From Zygnema cylindricum (lineage: Eukaryota; Streptophyta; Zygnematophyceae; Zygnematales; Zygnemataceae), in NCBI GenBank assembly GCA_037447655.1, contig JBBHKE010002582.1, positions 229,802 through 293,801 of the forward strand: a stretch of DNA of 64,000 bases, in the 5' to 3' direction. Shown one piece after another: positions 1-11,619 of the stretch (position 1 is its first letter; every line of letters starts with the position of its first letter). A program made the translations under genes and the position numbers. The notes under the pieces are model-generated. The model saw only the letters and a list, made by a program, of their open reading frames with translations. It did no database searches and had not been told where the DNA came from.

Positions 1-147
1 AAAAAAAAAAAAAAAAACAAAAAAAAAAAAGGAAAAAGAGAAAAAATGGATTAAAAAAAAAAAAAAAAGGAAAAAAAAATATTTAAAAAAAAAAAAAAAA
101 GCATAAAAATTACAAAAAAAAAACAGAAAGACATACAAGAATTTTAC
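1..147. other. A-rich low-complexity DNA, probably intronic
   Basis: Long runs of A with few interruptions. This stretch lies just past the predicted splice donor of the second visible exon of the minus-strand S41 peptidase gene (donor GT at 147-146), so it most likely belongs to that gene's next intron. No coding content is seen. Confidence 0.5.
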
Positions 148-1701
148 CTCGTAAGATTCATTGTGACAAAATCTTCCTTCGGAGGAAAATTCCGAGAAGC
201 AAATCCTCCAAAATAATAATACTCTTCACTGGTTAAATATCGCGATATAAAAAGGGAATTAAATCTTGCCCCCAAATCTTTATAAACTCCCGTTTTTTTA
301 TCCGCGAGATTCATTAAATAAGAAATTGCGGAAACCCCGTTTATTTCGTTTACAGTCGCATAATAATATTTGGGTACGGGTTTCCCGTTCACTATTTCGA
401 TACCTTAAAATAAAAGGTAATCAATGGAGTGGATAATTGGTTAATCATAGGAAAAAATTCGAAATCATGATAATAAATGAATGGTAATCATCGTGAAAAA
501 AAAAAAATATCGACATGAAAAAAGAAAAAGAAAAAATCTAAAAAAAAAAAAATCTTTATAAATCATAATTCCTAATTATATATTTTATTAATAATATTAA
601 AAAATCTTGGATTAAAAAATAACAAACATCAAAAACCAATTAAAGTATATTAATTCGTTCGGTCACGGGAGGTAAATATCTGTCAGGAAAAGAAGGGAAG
701 AAATGAAAGGGAGAAGGGAGGTCGAGGGAGAAAAGGTAAATCATCAGTCGAGGTTCTCATCGACGAAATGAAAAATATCGAGGACAAGGACAGGGACAGG
801 GAGAGTTGAAAGAGGTATAAGAAATTAATTAAAACTAGAAAGGTTGTTAAAAGCGTGAGAGTGTAAAATTTGGATGAAAAAGAGTGCAAAAGTCAAAATA
901 AAATTGGTAAATCTAATTTGAATCGAATTGGTGGTCGTCAAAATACCGAAATAAAATGGGCAAGTCCAAAATGAAGAATTCCCTCCCCCTCCCTCGTCCT
1001 CCCCCACCCCTCCCTCCCTCCCCTCCCCGCCCCTTCCCCTCCTTCCCTTAATTGGAGGTGTGACTAATCTAAGTAACCGACGGTAGAAATAGTTCGGTTC
1101 CCGTGTCAAAATATCAATGCTGACATTCACTGTGAATCGCTAAAGAAGTTAATAGTAAAGAAATTATTAGCGTGGAAAAGAATTCTAATTTGTGGCCAAA
1201 TTAGAATTTGAATGAAAATTAATTCCAATTAAGGTGCTTCTCATAACATATTTAAATAACTATTGTTGAGAAGAAACTAATAAGAGTCATCCACACTATT
1301 TTAGGTTTGAGAGGTAAAATTTAGTGGCACCAATATTGTGTTGTTGACACTAATAATAGTAGAAGTCTAGCCTTCAAGGATAATCTTCCACACTATCTTA
1401 GGTGTGTACACAATAGAGACAAATATTACTTCCTTATACGAAAGTGTTATCTCGCAAATTTGTTTCTCCCAAAGACGCCCATTTTGTCACTCGATAAGTG
1501 ATCTTAGCATCGCGATAGGAAAGTTATTGATACACAAAATTACATTTACAAATAGAGCTCTAAGTAAAGTACAGTACTAGATATAGCGCTAAGAACAAGA
1601 AAAATTGAGGTCAAAATAGATGTGATTGCAATATTAAGAATGTAACACAACCCATTTACAGTATATGAGATGTACTTTTACTTTCCATTATTCTTATTTT
1701 C

Positions 1702-1737
<36 letters not shown>

Positions 1738-2723
1738 TGACCCTTAGTCACAATGGAGGGAAGTTATAGTAAGCACACCACTTGAATTTGTGTGGCGATC
1801 GAAGCAGAATTAGACCATGAATGCAAATCTTTAATTTCATAACATTTTTAAATATTTAAATAATTAAATGCTATAATTGCATTAGGAACACCAATTTTTT
1901 CTTCTCACCCTTCTCTCGCTCCTATCCCGCTCCCTTTCCATCCACTTTCCCCCTGTCTCCTTTCCCTCACCCTCCCCTCACCCTCCCATCTCCCTCCCCT
2001 CTCCCTCCCCTCTCTCTCCCTTCCGTCTCCTCCTCCCTTCTCCCTTGCCACGTGGCGTCACGCTCATCCACTTACAAGGTCGAAAAATTGTGAACAAAAA
2101 ACCCCCCCAAAAAAAAGAAAAAACCAAAAAAAAAAACAAAGAAACAAAGTAACTAAAAACTCACTCGCTGGAGCAATTTTGATGACACGTGTCTCCCCTT
2201 CAAAATACGTCATCAAAGAAAACGGCAAAGCGGAATTTACGGCATAACAGTACGGCATGTACACCAAATGGCCGTCATTAACCTTCCTCATGACGTCATA
2301 AACCGCCCTATGAAAAGCCATGTCGTTGGGGTACGTCCTATTTCCTATTCTCGCGAGTTCCGCCAAAACGTCGACTTTCGACGGCAGCCGCGGGTCGGGC
2401 GCGTTTTTCGCGATGTCCAGATACGTCCAAAAGCCGCTCAGGGTCAGCGAAACCGTACGGAGTGTTGCGGCGGCTGCTTTTTTGTCGTACGGAAAAGATT
2501 CGAGACACGTGCGGGCGGCGGCCGCAGTGACAAATCTTGTGGAGTTGGCTTTTTGTTGGGAAAAGACGGCGGCGCAAGGGTCGGAGGAGAGAGAGGGAGA
2601 GATGTGGAGGGATAAGAGGGTTAGGAAGAGGTAGAGGGGGGAAAGGAGAGGGAGATGGCGAGGGAGAGAGAGGGATTGTGGTGGGGAGAGGGAAGGAGAA
2701 GTGGACATGGTTGGTTTTTTCAT
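148..2723 (-). CDS. Secreted S41-family peptidase-like protein (UstP-like), partial, at least two exons
   Basis: Exon 1 runs 2723-2165. It starts at MKKPTMSTSP, has a hydrophobic signal-peptide core over about residues 20-45, then a mature start near SSDPCAAV. Conserved blocks follow: AARTCLESFPYD, SKVDVLAELARI, and FHRAVYDVMRKVNDGHLVY with a downstream PYCY. This order is typical of the fungal-type S41 (tail-specific/CPAF-like) secreted peptidases. Exon 1 ends at a near-ideal donor (gtgagt, 2164-2159). Exon 2 (403-148) opens after an AG acceptor in matching phase, forming Ser across the junction, and encodes VNEINGVSAISYL and GARFNSLF, which also fit the family. It closes at a gtaaaa donor. 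The catalytic Ser-Lys part would lie beyond the left edge. A small exon between the two could have been missed. Homology is by motif recognition; the substrate is unknown. Confidence 0.72.
404..2164 (-). other. Large intron of the S41-like gene
   Basis: A 1.76-kb stretch between predicted donor and acceptor, read on the minus strand. It holds a C-rich tract near 981-1047, a (TA)n microsatellite at about 1706-1732, and a CT-rich tract at 1906-2048. No convincing coding exon was found, although a short one of about 25 codons cannot be excluded. Confidence 0.5.
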
Positions 2724-3539
2724 TTTCCTTTGTGTTTTTAGTTTGTTTTTTTCTTTTTTGTTTGTGAGCCTTTTTGTTGTTGTTGCCTTTACTTATTTTT
2801 ATTAATTGTGTAAAATTTGGAGTTTAGTTTCTTTTTCACTTTGAATTGTTTCGTACGGAAAGATCGGTTTAAAAAGTGTTTGATTGAATGAATGTTATGC
2901 CTATTAGTTCCCGCTTTATGTCTCCTGTCTTTGTCGTTTCCGTATTTGGAAGACATGTGTTTCCCGACAAATATCAAACGTCGCGCCAAAAGAAAGGACG
3001 GTCAACGAGGAAGTTGAGTTTGTCACGAAGCTAAAATGTGCGACAAAAATGGAAACGCTATATCCAGTGAAACGATAATATACGCGCATTGGCGGTATAA
3101 TACGCGTATAGCACCGAAAAGCGACATATAGCCGTTCGATTGTTTCCGTACAGCTGATCTATGGTTTGCCACTTTAACCTTGGATCCAATCTGCACCGTC
3201 CGATCTCTCTCCAGATTGAAGCTGCCGACTCGCGTCAAGAGGTTTTCGACTTTCGACTGCGAAATGTATCTGAACGGATAGTCTGTACCATAAAATAACG
3301 TTTTAACTGTTGATTCATATGACGTCGATTTGTCCCGGCTTCGAATCGAAGGGTGCCACGTCATCACAAGCGGTTTAGTAACCAGCTACTTACATTGCGC
3401 GGAAAGGTATTTGTCGTTTCCGTTCGTACAGCTCCGAGTAAAGTGTACGGAAATACCAAAACCGACAAAATTCGGTAACCTCTATTCGCCTCTCCAACCA
3501 TTCGCCACTCTGCCTTCACTTCCTCCTCCACCTCTCTCC
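2724..3539. other. Intergenic DNA upstream of the S41-like gene
   Basis: This should contain the S41-like gene's promoter and 5' UTR. Several GTAC-containing motifs occur (for example near 2851 and 3420-3450), resembling those in the LTRs elsewhere in the window, so part may be old LTR sequence. Open frames here have no recognisable domains. Confidence 0.35.
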
Positions 3540-4318
3540 TGTTAGAAATTGAGCACGGTTTACTACAGAACTTTCAATCAGAATTGCATGCGGAAGCATT
3601 CAGATAGGAGCCCACAGAATTCCCCAATCAATAATATATTTAATTGAAGACTTTTTTTACAACATATTTTTCTTCCTTCTCTTCTTGATGATAATAAACT
3701 GCACAACTCTTCTCACTAAAAATACTTCTGCCTAACCGACATAAAACTACCACTAACACTTAGTGATAAAGTTGCGGATGAAGATGTGCCAAAAGTAGAC
3801 GAACGTGCGCCTAATACAGACAGTGTGCGCCGAAACTGAATGGCGCGCACTGAAAGCGAAACACGTTGGACTAAATAACATCATAAACCGTACCGGACAA
3901 TATGCAACGGACGAAACAACTAACAACTCATAAGACGCCAACTTAAATCAAATGACGCCAAACTGAATCCACACATTGAAGTAAAACGAACCAGCAAAAC
4001 TGGAACTGAGACGACACGTTAGACGTAACAATTCATTTCCACAGCGAATCATAACAATCCCCCTCTTCGATGTGGAAAAGCTGTAATTATAAAATTTTAC
4101 GCTAATCCTAACTTTGGCCGCCCTCTGACAAATACATCATAGGTAGCTGCCTTAGTTAGTAAATCTGCGGCTTCTTCCAAAGTCGACACGTACACAAACT
4201 CCACTTCTTTTGAGGTGACCAAATCGCGTACAAAATGCCACTGAATACGGATGTGCTTCATACGCTTGTGAAATAATGGATTTTTAACAAGCGCCATGGA
4301 GCTCATGCTATCCGTAAA
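3540..4318 (-). mobile_element. Truncated copia element: 3' LTR plus RNase H end
   Basis: Read on the minus strand, the LTR spans 4056-3540 (about 517 bp) and begins TGTTATGATTCGC and ends AATTTCTAACA, so it has canonical TG...CA ends. A polypurine tract (minus strand of 4057-4075) lies just inside it. Frame 4318-4097 encodes the C-terminal end of a copia RNase H: SMALVKNPLFHKRMKHIRI, then an EEAADLLTKA motif. The rest of pol and the 5' LTR are missing. Homology stops at 4318, exactly where the repeat shared with 13242 begins. No matching other half is seen to the right of the gypsy element, so a simple clean insertion does not explain the junction. Confidence 0.8.
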
Positions 4319-5310
4319 TGAAATCAGATTGTGGTACGGCATCGGATTTCGCGAATTCGAACCGCTCCAAGCCTGACATCGTATGGACTCAAACAATTAC
4401 ATACCTGACACATGTCGAAGTCGTGAACCCTCGGAGGTTCATGCATTATTTTTGTAGCGTAGGGAGGGTTTTCATCCTCGAGGTGTAGATGTAAGGCTTC
4501 CCGAGGCGGCCACGTAGCGACCACGTAGCGGCCACGTAGCGGCCACCTCTAGAAACTGGCAGCGTTTGTACATAGAAAGCTGCTTGCTTAAAGACATATA
4601 AAAATTAGTGTAGCCGTACGATAGGTGACAGCATAGGACAAAGGCCATATGGCCATGTAGGATTAGTTGCAAATTACAGCACCTGAATCCAACATTGGAG
4701 AGTTGTCGTTATCTGGCAATCTACATTCTCGAGATTTGTGGAACCTCTTTTTGGTTTTCAGTAAGCATTCCTCTGCGAGATATTTAGTATCGGTTGGTTG
4801 TTGAGTTAGGGTTTCTCTTTCTGGATCCTTAGTCTCTAGCTAGCTTTGTCTATAAGCTTTCCTGAGCTCTCTTTTCTGTACTAAGTCCTTACCTAATTTC
4901 CAAGGGCAAGCCAACCTGGTTTGCAACCCAAATTTGCTTGTTGGGCTGTGAGGGGATATTGCTGATTTTATTTGTAATTCCGGTATAGTTTTTTCTCTCT
5001 GTCTACCTATTGTATTAACTCACTTAGAAAACCTAGCAAACCTAAAAACTTCAAAAAAACATATATCCATATTAAAAACCCAGAAAAAAATATATATACA
5101 TTTAAATATATATAAATTAGCTTGCACGAATTATCACATAAAATTATAATTACTTTAATAGTTGGGTAGAGCGTGGCTTAAAGCTGATACGCGTACCCTA
5201 ACAGGCTACTAACTACTTTGGCATTGAGCTGTGGTGTGATTACAATAACTTGGAACTGGAGCATCGTTGGGGAATATTTAAGGTTTCCTAGTGGATGCTA
5301 TCGCTTTAGG
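4319..5310 (+). repeat. 5' LTR of the gypsy element (left limit uncertain)
   Basis: Strongly similar to 13242-13800 up to about 4895, after which similarity becomes patchy. It resumes near 5272-5307, matching 14008-14047. The repeat begins at TGAAATCAG at 4319-4320, directly against the copia RNase H stub. A second reading is that the real LTR starts further 5' (see the 3' LTR) and that this copy is truncated at 4319. A block of short GTAGCGGCCAC repeats lies at about 4510-4545. Confidence 0.55.
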
Positions 5311-5895
5311 TGAGCAACCAGTCTTTGTGGGTGCAGGCGGGATATAGGTTATCAAGCGCACTCGTTTAGAGGGTTATATATCTTGCCGAAGGCTGCGTTT
5401 TCTCTCCACATAAGACATCATCGTTGCATGGTCCTAGATCTGACCTTGATCGGTCTTGATTAACGATTTCTTGCTTTATTACATCTGGCCGTGTTGGCCT
5501 TGAATAGTTTCCTACTTTATTACATTTGGTCGTGTTGGCCCTGAACAGTTTCCTGCTTTATTACATCTGGTCGTGGTGGCCCTGAATAGTTTTATGCTTA
5601 TTATATCTGGCCGGAAATGGGCTTGGATAGGTGACATGAGTTTGTTTGGCATGGCGTGACATGAGTGGGATTGAAAAAGACAGTTTACGAGTAGACTGAC
5701 TTTGGTGATACAGGATAGACCAAACTGCGTGGTGTGTCTGGTTTGCGATTATTAACATACTTTTGTGTGTGTTCGACATTTAGCTGCATCCGGATAAGAC
5801 CATCTTCTGGTTACATGCCAACAGACTGGAATAATTTACAGTTCCCGGTTGGTACCACCAAAAGCTCACGTGCATACCGAGGGCCGCCCAGATAA
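5311..5895 (+). other. Gypsy 5' leader
   Basis: The region between LTR homology and the first Gag frame. It contains three degenerate direct repeats at about 5478-5585, sharing a TTACATCTGG core, a CGTGTTGGCC core and a TTTATTACAT core. No coding content or clear primer-binding site is recognised. Confidence 0.35.
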
Positions 5896-6881
5896 TTGAT
5901 TACAACCAGCTCCCCTCCGATATCTTTTCAAAACTCAACAGTTCAGTCTCCATTTTTAGGATCATCCAGTCAGTCGAGATTTGGTCTTTCTTCTCTCCAT
6001 AGGTCTACGTCGTCTGTTTTTTCATCTTTCACCCACAGTTCAGGGGAAGATTCGAAAACCGACTCGCTTGACATACAGGGTTTAGTTTTACCGCCATCAA
6101 TTTTCTCAGTGGGTAGTACCATACCCACTAATCACAGTCCTTAAAGCTTGGACATGGCCTCGTCCATGGACAGCGAAAATGGTAAACATCATTTCTATTT
6201 TTCTGGTCTCATGGACACTATGTCTTTGTCTCACTTTCGCATGCTTTTCAATACCGAAATGCGTGACCTTGCATTTCGGTACCAAGACTGTTACGATCTA
6301 CGGGTCGCTTTTTCTTTGCTAGGGAGATACCTCAGAGGATCTGCCCTATCCCTTTATACACAGAAATATGAGGAAATTTGTGCTATGACCGAAATAGCAC
6401 CCGCCTATTTCGGAGCTTTGGCCATAATTGGCAGCCTTGAAATTCCTTTCCAACCCGCTGTCCGGCAGTGTATGACTCTGCTGGAAAGGAGGTTTCACCT
6501 GAAATACCTGAGGTTCCTCATCAATTTGCATTGGCCGCTAGGGCTGCAATTCTGGCTAGACTTGAAATGCTAGTCCCTCTAAGAGATCCAATCTCGTTAA
6601 TTTTTGATTTATTACAGGAAGAGTATCGAATGCAGAATCCTGACAAAGTCAAAAAATTAAAGAATTTCGAACGCAGATCGGGTGAAATAGCCCCGGCATT
6701 GCGGTCACGTATAGAAACTTTGCGTGAGGCCCTACCGGATCTCATGTTAGAGGTTGAGGCGGTACAAAAATTTGTGGGTCAGTTTCCCACACAATCTCGA
6801 CGGTTCATTCTGAACCGTCTGGCTGAAACATATGGCCTTAAATTCACTTTCGAGCAGGCTGCAGAGTATGCTGTGAATTAA
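5896..6881 (+). pseudogene. Gypsy Gag (matrix/capsid), frameshifted
   Basis: The capsid-like frame starts at 6148 (MDMASSMDSENGK). Frame 5896-6144, Ser/Thr-rich, is in phase with it and separated only by a TAA, so it may be the original N-terminus. The capsid sequence runs to about 6500, then shifts to the frame ending at 6881, which carries a helix-rich stretch (AARAAILARLEML, then SRIETLREALPDL). The assignment as Gag rests on position directly before a CCHC knuckle and on the helical, motif-poor composition. At least one stop and one frameshift are present, so the copy cannot make a full Gag. Confidence 0.6.
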
Positions 6882-6884
6882 GAA

Positions 6885-7588
6885 ATGCAAACCAGCTGGT
6901 GGGACGCTCACGAGCGGCAGAAACCTTCACCTAAAGATTATCCTAATCCAAATCCTAACCATAATCCTAACCCGCACAATCCATGGCCCAATCTAAGACC
7001 TCCAACAAGGGCCCCCGCCATGGGATCGTTACCAACGACGCCTGGTGTGCGTATATGTTTCTGGTGCGATCACGGTGGTCACGACCCACGCGGCTGTCCA
7101 GAGAAGGAAGCCACGTGTACTCACTGCAATAAAACAGGTCATTACGTACAGAGTATCATATTAAAAATCCAGATTTCAATTATCAAAATAAAATTTAAAA
7201 CGGCGGTATACCAGCTCGCTCGGCTAAATTGGACACTCCACCGAAAAGGGAAAAGAAGGACACGTCGCCCAAAATCAGCAGGAGGGACCGAGATAGAGCA
7301 AAGATGTTGGCAACCATGGCGGCCATGATGAAGGGGCAGTTTGCCGCGCTTATGGCGCAAGTCAAACCGCAATTAAATGGAATGGCCCGGACCGCAGTCC
7401 ATATGCCCTCTTTTCCCGGGCGATCTCTCAGAGAGTCAATCGTCCAACAGCGGGCAGCTCTTTTCAAAGATACTCCCGATCATAATCGTGAGTCTAATCC
7501 ATTAACACTCGCATACCGTTATCTTTCCCTAAAGAACCTAAAACCCTTATCCCGGAAACGACCTTTAGCATCACCGCTGAGGCTTTAA
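6885..7588 (+). pseudogene. Gypsy nucleocapsid zinc knuckle and linker
   Basis: Follows the Gag frame after a stop. It contains an Asn-Pro-rich linker (NPNPNHNPNPHNP), then a perfect CCHC knuckle, CFWCDHGGHDPRGC, and the start of a second (CTHCNKTGH) whose last Cys is lost at about 7150, where the sequence turns AT-rich as if disrupted. The following frame (7229-7588) is Lys/Arg-rich at its start (PPKREKKDTSPK) and has no recognised domain. Nucleocapsid knuckles bind and package element RNA. Confidence 0.7.
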
Positions 7589-8276
7589 CCATTCTAGAAA
7601 AGAGTATACAAGATGCCTATAAGGTCAAAGAACGGTTAGGAATACTGTCCACTATGCTCCCCGAACAGAATATTGAGGCTAAATCCTCAGATCTCACTTA
7701 ATCTGCACCTGCATTACAAGCCTTTCAAAACCATCGTAGTACCCTATCTCTTCAAGCAATTACTCTCAAAAAGCGTTCAAGTCTTACCCCACACATCAAT
7801 TTTCTAGATAACAAGTTAGGCGTGTTCACATTTAATGGAGTAGCCCTAGCTTTACATCTTATGGACACAAGGGCGAAACCCATTATTCTCGGATCAGATT
7901 TTGCCAAGAAAATAGGTCTTACTGCAGATACACTACAACCCACTACCACGCGTTTGTTGATTTCCGCAGGAACCACAGAAACAGTCTTAGGTATGACAAA
8001 AAAACCACTATGTTTCCAATTTTTGTGTCAATCGGAATCCGATTTCACAGAAATATACGCTCACGCCTTGGTCACCAAGTGTAGTGATTATGAGTGCTTC
8101 GTCGGCCAAGACGTCATTTTCCGAGTAGGGGGGGGGTGTATATGCATGATCAAACATTTTCGTACAGACGAAACAAATTTCCAAACCGCAAAGTTTGCTT
8201 ACCTCTTATCTCGGCCCGGCAACCCATGCCTACTACGGCTCAGTCGGCGTTTGTCTTGCCAACCTATGCTGTAGTT
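7589..8276 (+). pseudogene. Gypsy aspartic protease, active site altered
   Basis: The retropepsin-like core lies at about 7822-7980: VFTFNGVALALHLMDTRAKP, then SDFAKKIGLTADTL. In the family the catalytic motif is D-[ST]-G; here it reads DTR, a Gly-to-Arg change consistent with one G-to-A substitution. An in-frame stop sits upstream near 7700. It lies between the zinc knuckle and the methyltransferase domain, as expected for a protease between Gag and the rest of Pol. The frame continues to 8274 without known motifs. Confidence 0.65.
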
Positions 8277-8513
8277 GGCATAGGTGTTGATATATTTGAA
8301 TCTTTAATAGCGGAAGAAATCTTACCACACCCCTCTGGAATGCCGAAATTATTTGGCACCCCTGGTTTTATTATTGACTCGGCAGATTTTGACAGATTGT
8401 ATAAGTTCACTTTACCGATTTCTTTATCCAGTATTCCACATCCACCTGCTATTGCCATGGATCCTTCCGAGTTTCCCCCCATTAAATGGAAACCAGTCAC
8501 CTTACAACCTAAC

Positions 8514-9485
8514 CCGAACGGTCTCGTTATCTTAGAATTTTTTGGAGGTATAGGTACCACACTTCTCTGTTGCCTTAGGAACGATATTCTAATCAAGCAA
8601 TATTATTCTGTTGATATTGACCCTTTGGCTAGACGCGCTCAGTTGCATCACTGTCAAATCTTACATGAACAATACTCTCACCTCTTACCGCAGTCTACTT
8701 TTCACAGCATGCATTCAGCTTTACCACAGGATATCCGTCTGATAGGTAATCATCATTTGGCGGAGTTAGAACCAATCGACCTCCTTTTCGCAGGTTGGGA
8801 ATGTTAAGGTATGTTTACAGCCGGAAAGGGTTTAGGTCAGGCGGATCCGCGCACTAAACTGTTCTTTGAGGTAGTACTTCTTATCCATTTCTTTCAGTCA
8901 CGCAACCGTCGTTTTGGATACGTCTTAGAAAACATCGCAGCTCATAATGACCCTCGACCCACAGTTCTCGTAGTCTACAAACGTATCGAATCATAAATAG
9001 GCCGCCACTAATAATCAATGCCGCACGCCATAGGTCGTCGGCCCACCGGGTTTGTTCCAAGTGAACTAATCTGGTGGACATAGGCCGGCTCCGAGAAGCT
9101 AACCTCGTTGTTCGACCACCTAAACTTTTCATCCATTACGCACGTCTTCCATTGCATATGGTTCAGACATGTGTCCAGACACACTATCCTCCTGCATTTT
9201 GTCTTAACATCCCTGGCCAACCGTTACGCGCACTCCCTACACTAGTCGCATATCCACACTCCCATGTATATTCACATAACGGACCGGGTATGCTTCAGAA
9301 CACTCATACAGGCAGTCTAGAAGAAACCTACTGCTGCGGAGAGAGAACTCCTCCTCTATTTCATTACACGCAGTACCGCTGCCCCAATACTCACTGAGCG
9401 GCAGCGCAACACCTTACTTGGTCGTGTTAAGGATCCTCAGTCCCTTTCATTTGTCTTGGGCATAAGGTTTGTAGCCGGTCGATAC
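8514..9485 (+). pseudogene. Cytosine-5 DNA methyltransferase domain inside the gypsy Pol
   Basis: C5-methyltransferase motifs appear in order. Motif I: ILEFFGGIGT at 8529-8558 (SAM binding). Motif IV: GWEC at 8793-8804, whose Cys is the expected nucleophile, followed by TAA where the family has Gln, then GKGLGQADPR. Motif VI: GYVLENI near 8916-8936. Motif VIII: AHR then a TN pair at 9041-9070, with a TGA in place of the usual Trp. After these come PGQPLRALPTLVAYP and a C-terminal ERQRNTLLGR block near 9396. The sequence crosses at least three reading frames and several stops. It sits between protease and RT, so it was made as part of the polyprotein. The enzyme would methylate DNA cytosines; whether it acted on the element or the host is unknown. 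Confidence 0.85.
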
Positions 9486-9890
9486 GCACAAAATCATCCG
9501 TCTCAATCGGCTGGGTGGGGGGATACACGATTCAAACACACTGCTTCTAAATCCTCACCTTCTCTTTGGGGTACAACTTTTCAGCTCTCTCTTTTTCCTC
9601 CTTCTGCCTAGTCTAACACAAATCAAACTATTTACGATTTCTTGGAACTTAGTCACATGAGTTGGTCCATCTTAGCATACACAGCGCCTAGATCTTAGAT
9701 ACTAGTACACGCAGTCCCACACTGGACAGCTGCATTTCCATCTAGAAGTTGGCATCATGCAGTCAATTGTTTGCATCAGCCCCCAGTTGAGTATGAGCTG
9801 GGACGGTCTTGAGTCGCGGATGACCAGCTAGCATTTGCACATTTGCACAGGCAATGGAAGCCATTACCATCAACGCACCTGAAAAACCAA
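9486..9890 (+). other. Spacer between methyltransferase and RT
   Basis: Decayed coding sequence with no recognised domain in any frame. It probably linked the methyltransferase to the reverse transcriptase. Confidence 0.35.
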
Positions 9891-9891
9891 C

Positions 9892-10926
9892 GTGGAAATT
9901 TGGGATGGGACTAACAAAATCGGAACACGAATTGTTAGAAAGAGTCATAAACCAACACAAAGACGCGTTCGCTTACTCCGTGAAAGATCTATGTCGAACA
10001 CCACCTACAGAATGTACATTGACCTAGAAGATAAGAGAACCATATTGAAACCCAAGCATCGTCTATCACAAACTGAATGGGAAGCAGTGGACAAACGATG
10101 CGCAGAGTTAGAAAAGGCGAGACTTATTTATAGGTCAGACTCCACCTTTGTGGCGCCTACCGTCATGCCTCGTAAAAAACACGTAGAGGGGAATTTCACA
10201 GAGCGTCTCATGTGCGGGGACTATCGAGAACTGAATTCCCGTACAATCTAGGACTGACATCTAATGCCTTTGGCGGAGGACATTTTTGATCACGTCGTAG
10301 GGGCTAAATATTTCAGCATTCTGGATCTACAACAAAGGTTGAACCAAATTGAAATAGAGGAAAAAGATCGACATAAAACAGCATTTTGGGGAAGTGATGG
10401 GCGTTGGGAATGGTCAATTATGCCCTTTGGCTTGAAAAATGCACCGGCCGTATTTCAAAAGGTTGTGGACTCAGTCGTAGGGGGATGTAAGTTCGTCCAG
10501 TGTTACATTGACGATTTGATTATTGCTTCAGCCTCTATTGAGGAACACGCTGCCCATATAGTTTGGGTATTAAAGGAGTTGAAAAAGGTGGGTCACAAAT
10601 GCCATCCAGCCAAATGCATCTTCGAGGCTGAAGGGGTACCATATCTGGGGAAATTTATCTTCTCCCAGGGAATCACTCCTCTAGAAGCCAAGGTAGAAGC
10701 GATCTGTAAACTACCGGCCCCCACAGATTTATCGAGCTTTCGTGCATTCAAAGGTTTGGCTAATTATTATCGGAGGTTTGTTCCTGGGTTTAGCACGCTT
10801 GCATCCCCACTAAATGAACTCTTGAAAAAATCAGTGCCGTTTACTTGGGGACCCCCGCAGATTGAGGCATTTCAGGGATTAAAAAAGGCACTGTCCACCA
10901 CTCCCATTCTCCGTCCACCAAATTAA
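9892..10926 (+). pseudogene. Gypsy reverse transcriptase
   Basis: Two in-phase frames split by a stop near 10250. Recognisable blocks are RLSQTEWEAVDKR, LMCGDYRELN, FSILDLQQ, WSIMPFGLKNAPAVFQKVVD, the catalytic CYIDDLIIAS (YIDD at 10504-10515), GVPYLGKFIFSQGITP and GLANYYRRFVPGFSTLA. These are the standard Ty3/gypsy RT blocks in order. The two downstream Asps are intact, but the block that normally carries the first catalytic Asp (SILDLQQ) keeps its Asp while the usual 'SGY' tail is altered. The stop makes this copy non-functional. Confidence 0.9.
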
Positions 10927-11340
10927 AAGTTACCATTTTGCCTGCAAACAGACTTTGGTAAGCCCGATATCGCCGCCATCCTAACTCAGCGTGAGCTTAC
11001 AAGTGAGGAATATGTGGTGGCTTATGCGAGTCGAAGCAACAATCAAGCCGAGTCAAACTACAATAGTTATGAGGGGGACTGCCTGGCCGCAGTTTGGGGA
11101 ATTTTGCATTTATGCCATTACCTTCATGGCAAACCTTTTACTCTTCTTACTCACCATCAACCATTGTATTGGTTGATGACTTATGACAAACTATCCGGCA
11201 AGTTAGCCCGCTGGGCTCTTATTTTGCAGGAATACGATATGAAGATCATCCATCGACCCGGGCTCCTCAGTTTGAATGCCGACGGTCTTTCCCGAAACCC
11301 CTTACCCAATTCTGCCGATAATGGAGTACGACGGGATTTT
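10927..11340 (+). pseudogene. Gypsy RNase H
   Basis: Directly follows the RT after a TAA at 10924-10926. It shows LQTDFGKPDIAAILTQ, VAYASRSNNQAESNY, YEGDCLAAVWGILH and HPYLHGK-like blocks, then LLTHHQPLYWLMTYDK. In the usual gypsy RNase H the last block begins T-D-H; here the Asp is His, which would remove one metal-binding acidic residue. The frame then runs into the linker RPGLLSLNADGLSRN, the typical RNase H end. Confidence 0.85.
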
Positions 11341-11619
11341 GATGATGAACCACTTGCATCGCTGTCTGCTGGAGCACACCTGGTCTTCAGTTTTTTGGGC
11401 CCCACAGTTCACAAAACTGAACACGATCCATGGCGGGACAACGCTCTGGTCCAATTTTTATCCACCCAGTCCTTTCGAACAAGCACCACACGAGGAGAGG
11501 AGGAGCGTGTTCGTAAAAGAGCTCAATATGACTTATGAATGGGAGGTTCCTTTATCCGTCTCCTCGCAGATGGAAGTCATCGGCATGTTCCTCGGCCGAC
11601 ATAACGCCTATCACTTATC

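Noticed and set aside
1-120. Poly-A tail of a retroposon at the left edge
   Set aside because: The A-rich tract is interrupted and long, and no adjoining element or duplication is visible; it fits low-complexity intron.
1706-1732. (TA)n repeat as a functional element
   Set aside because: Simple microsatellite in an intron.
2268-2767. Plus-strand open frames of 76-115 codons
   Set aside because: They lie opposite S41-like exon 1, are Arg-rich by composition and match no domain.
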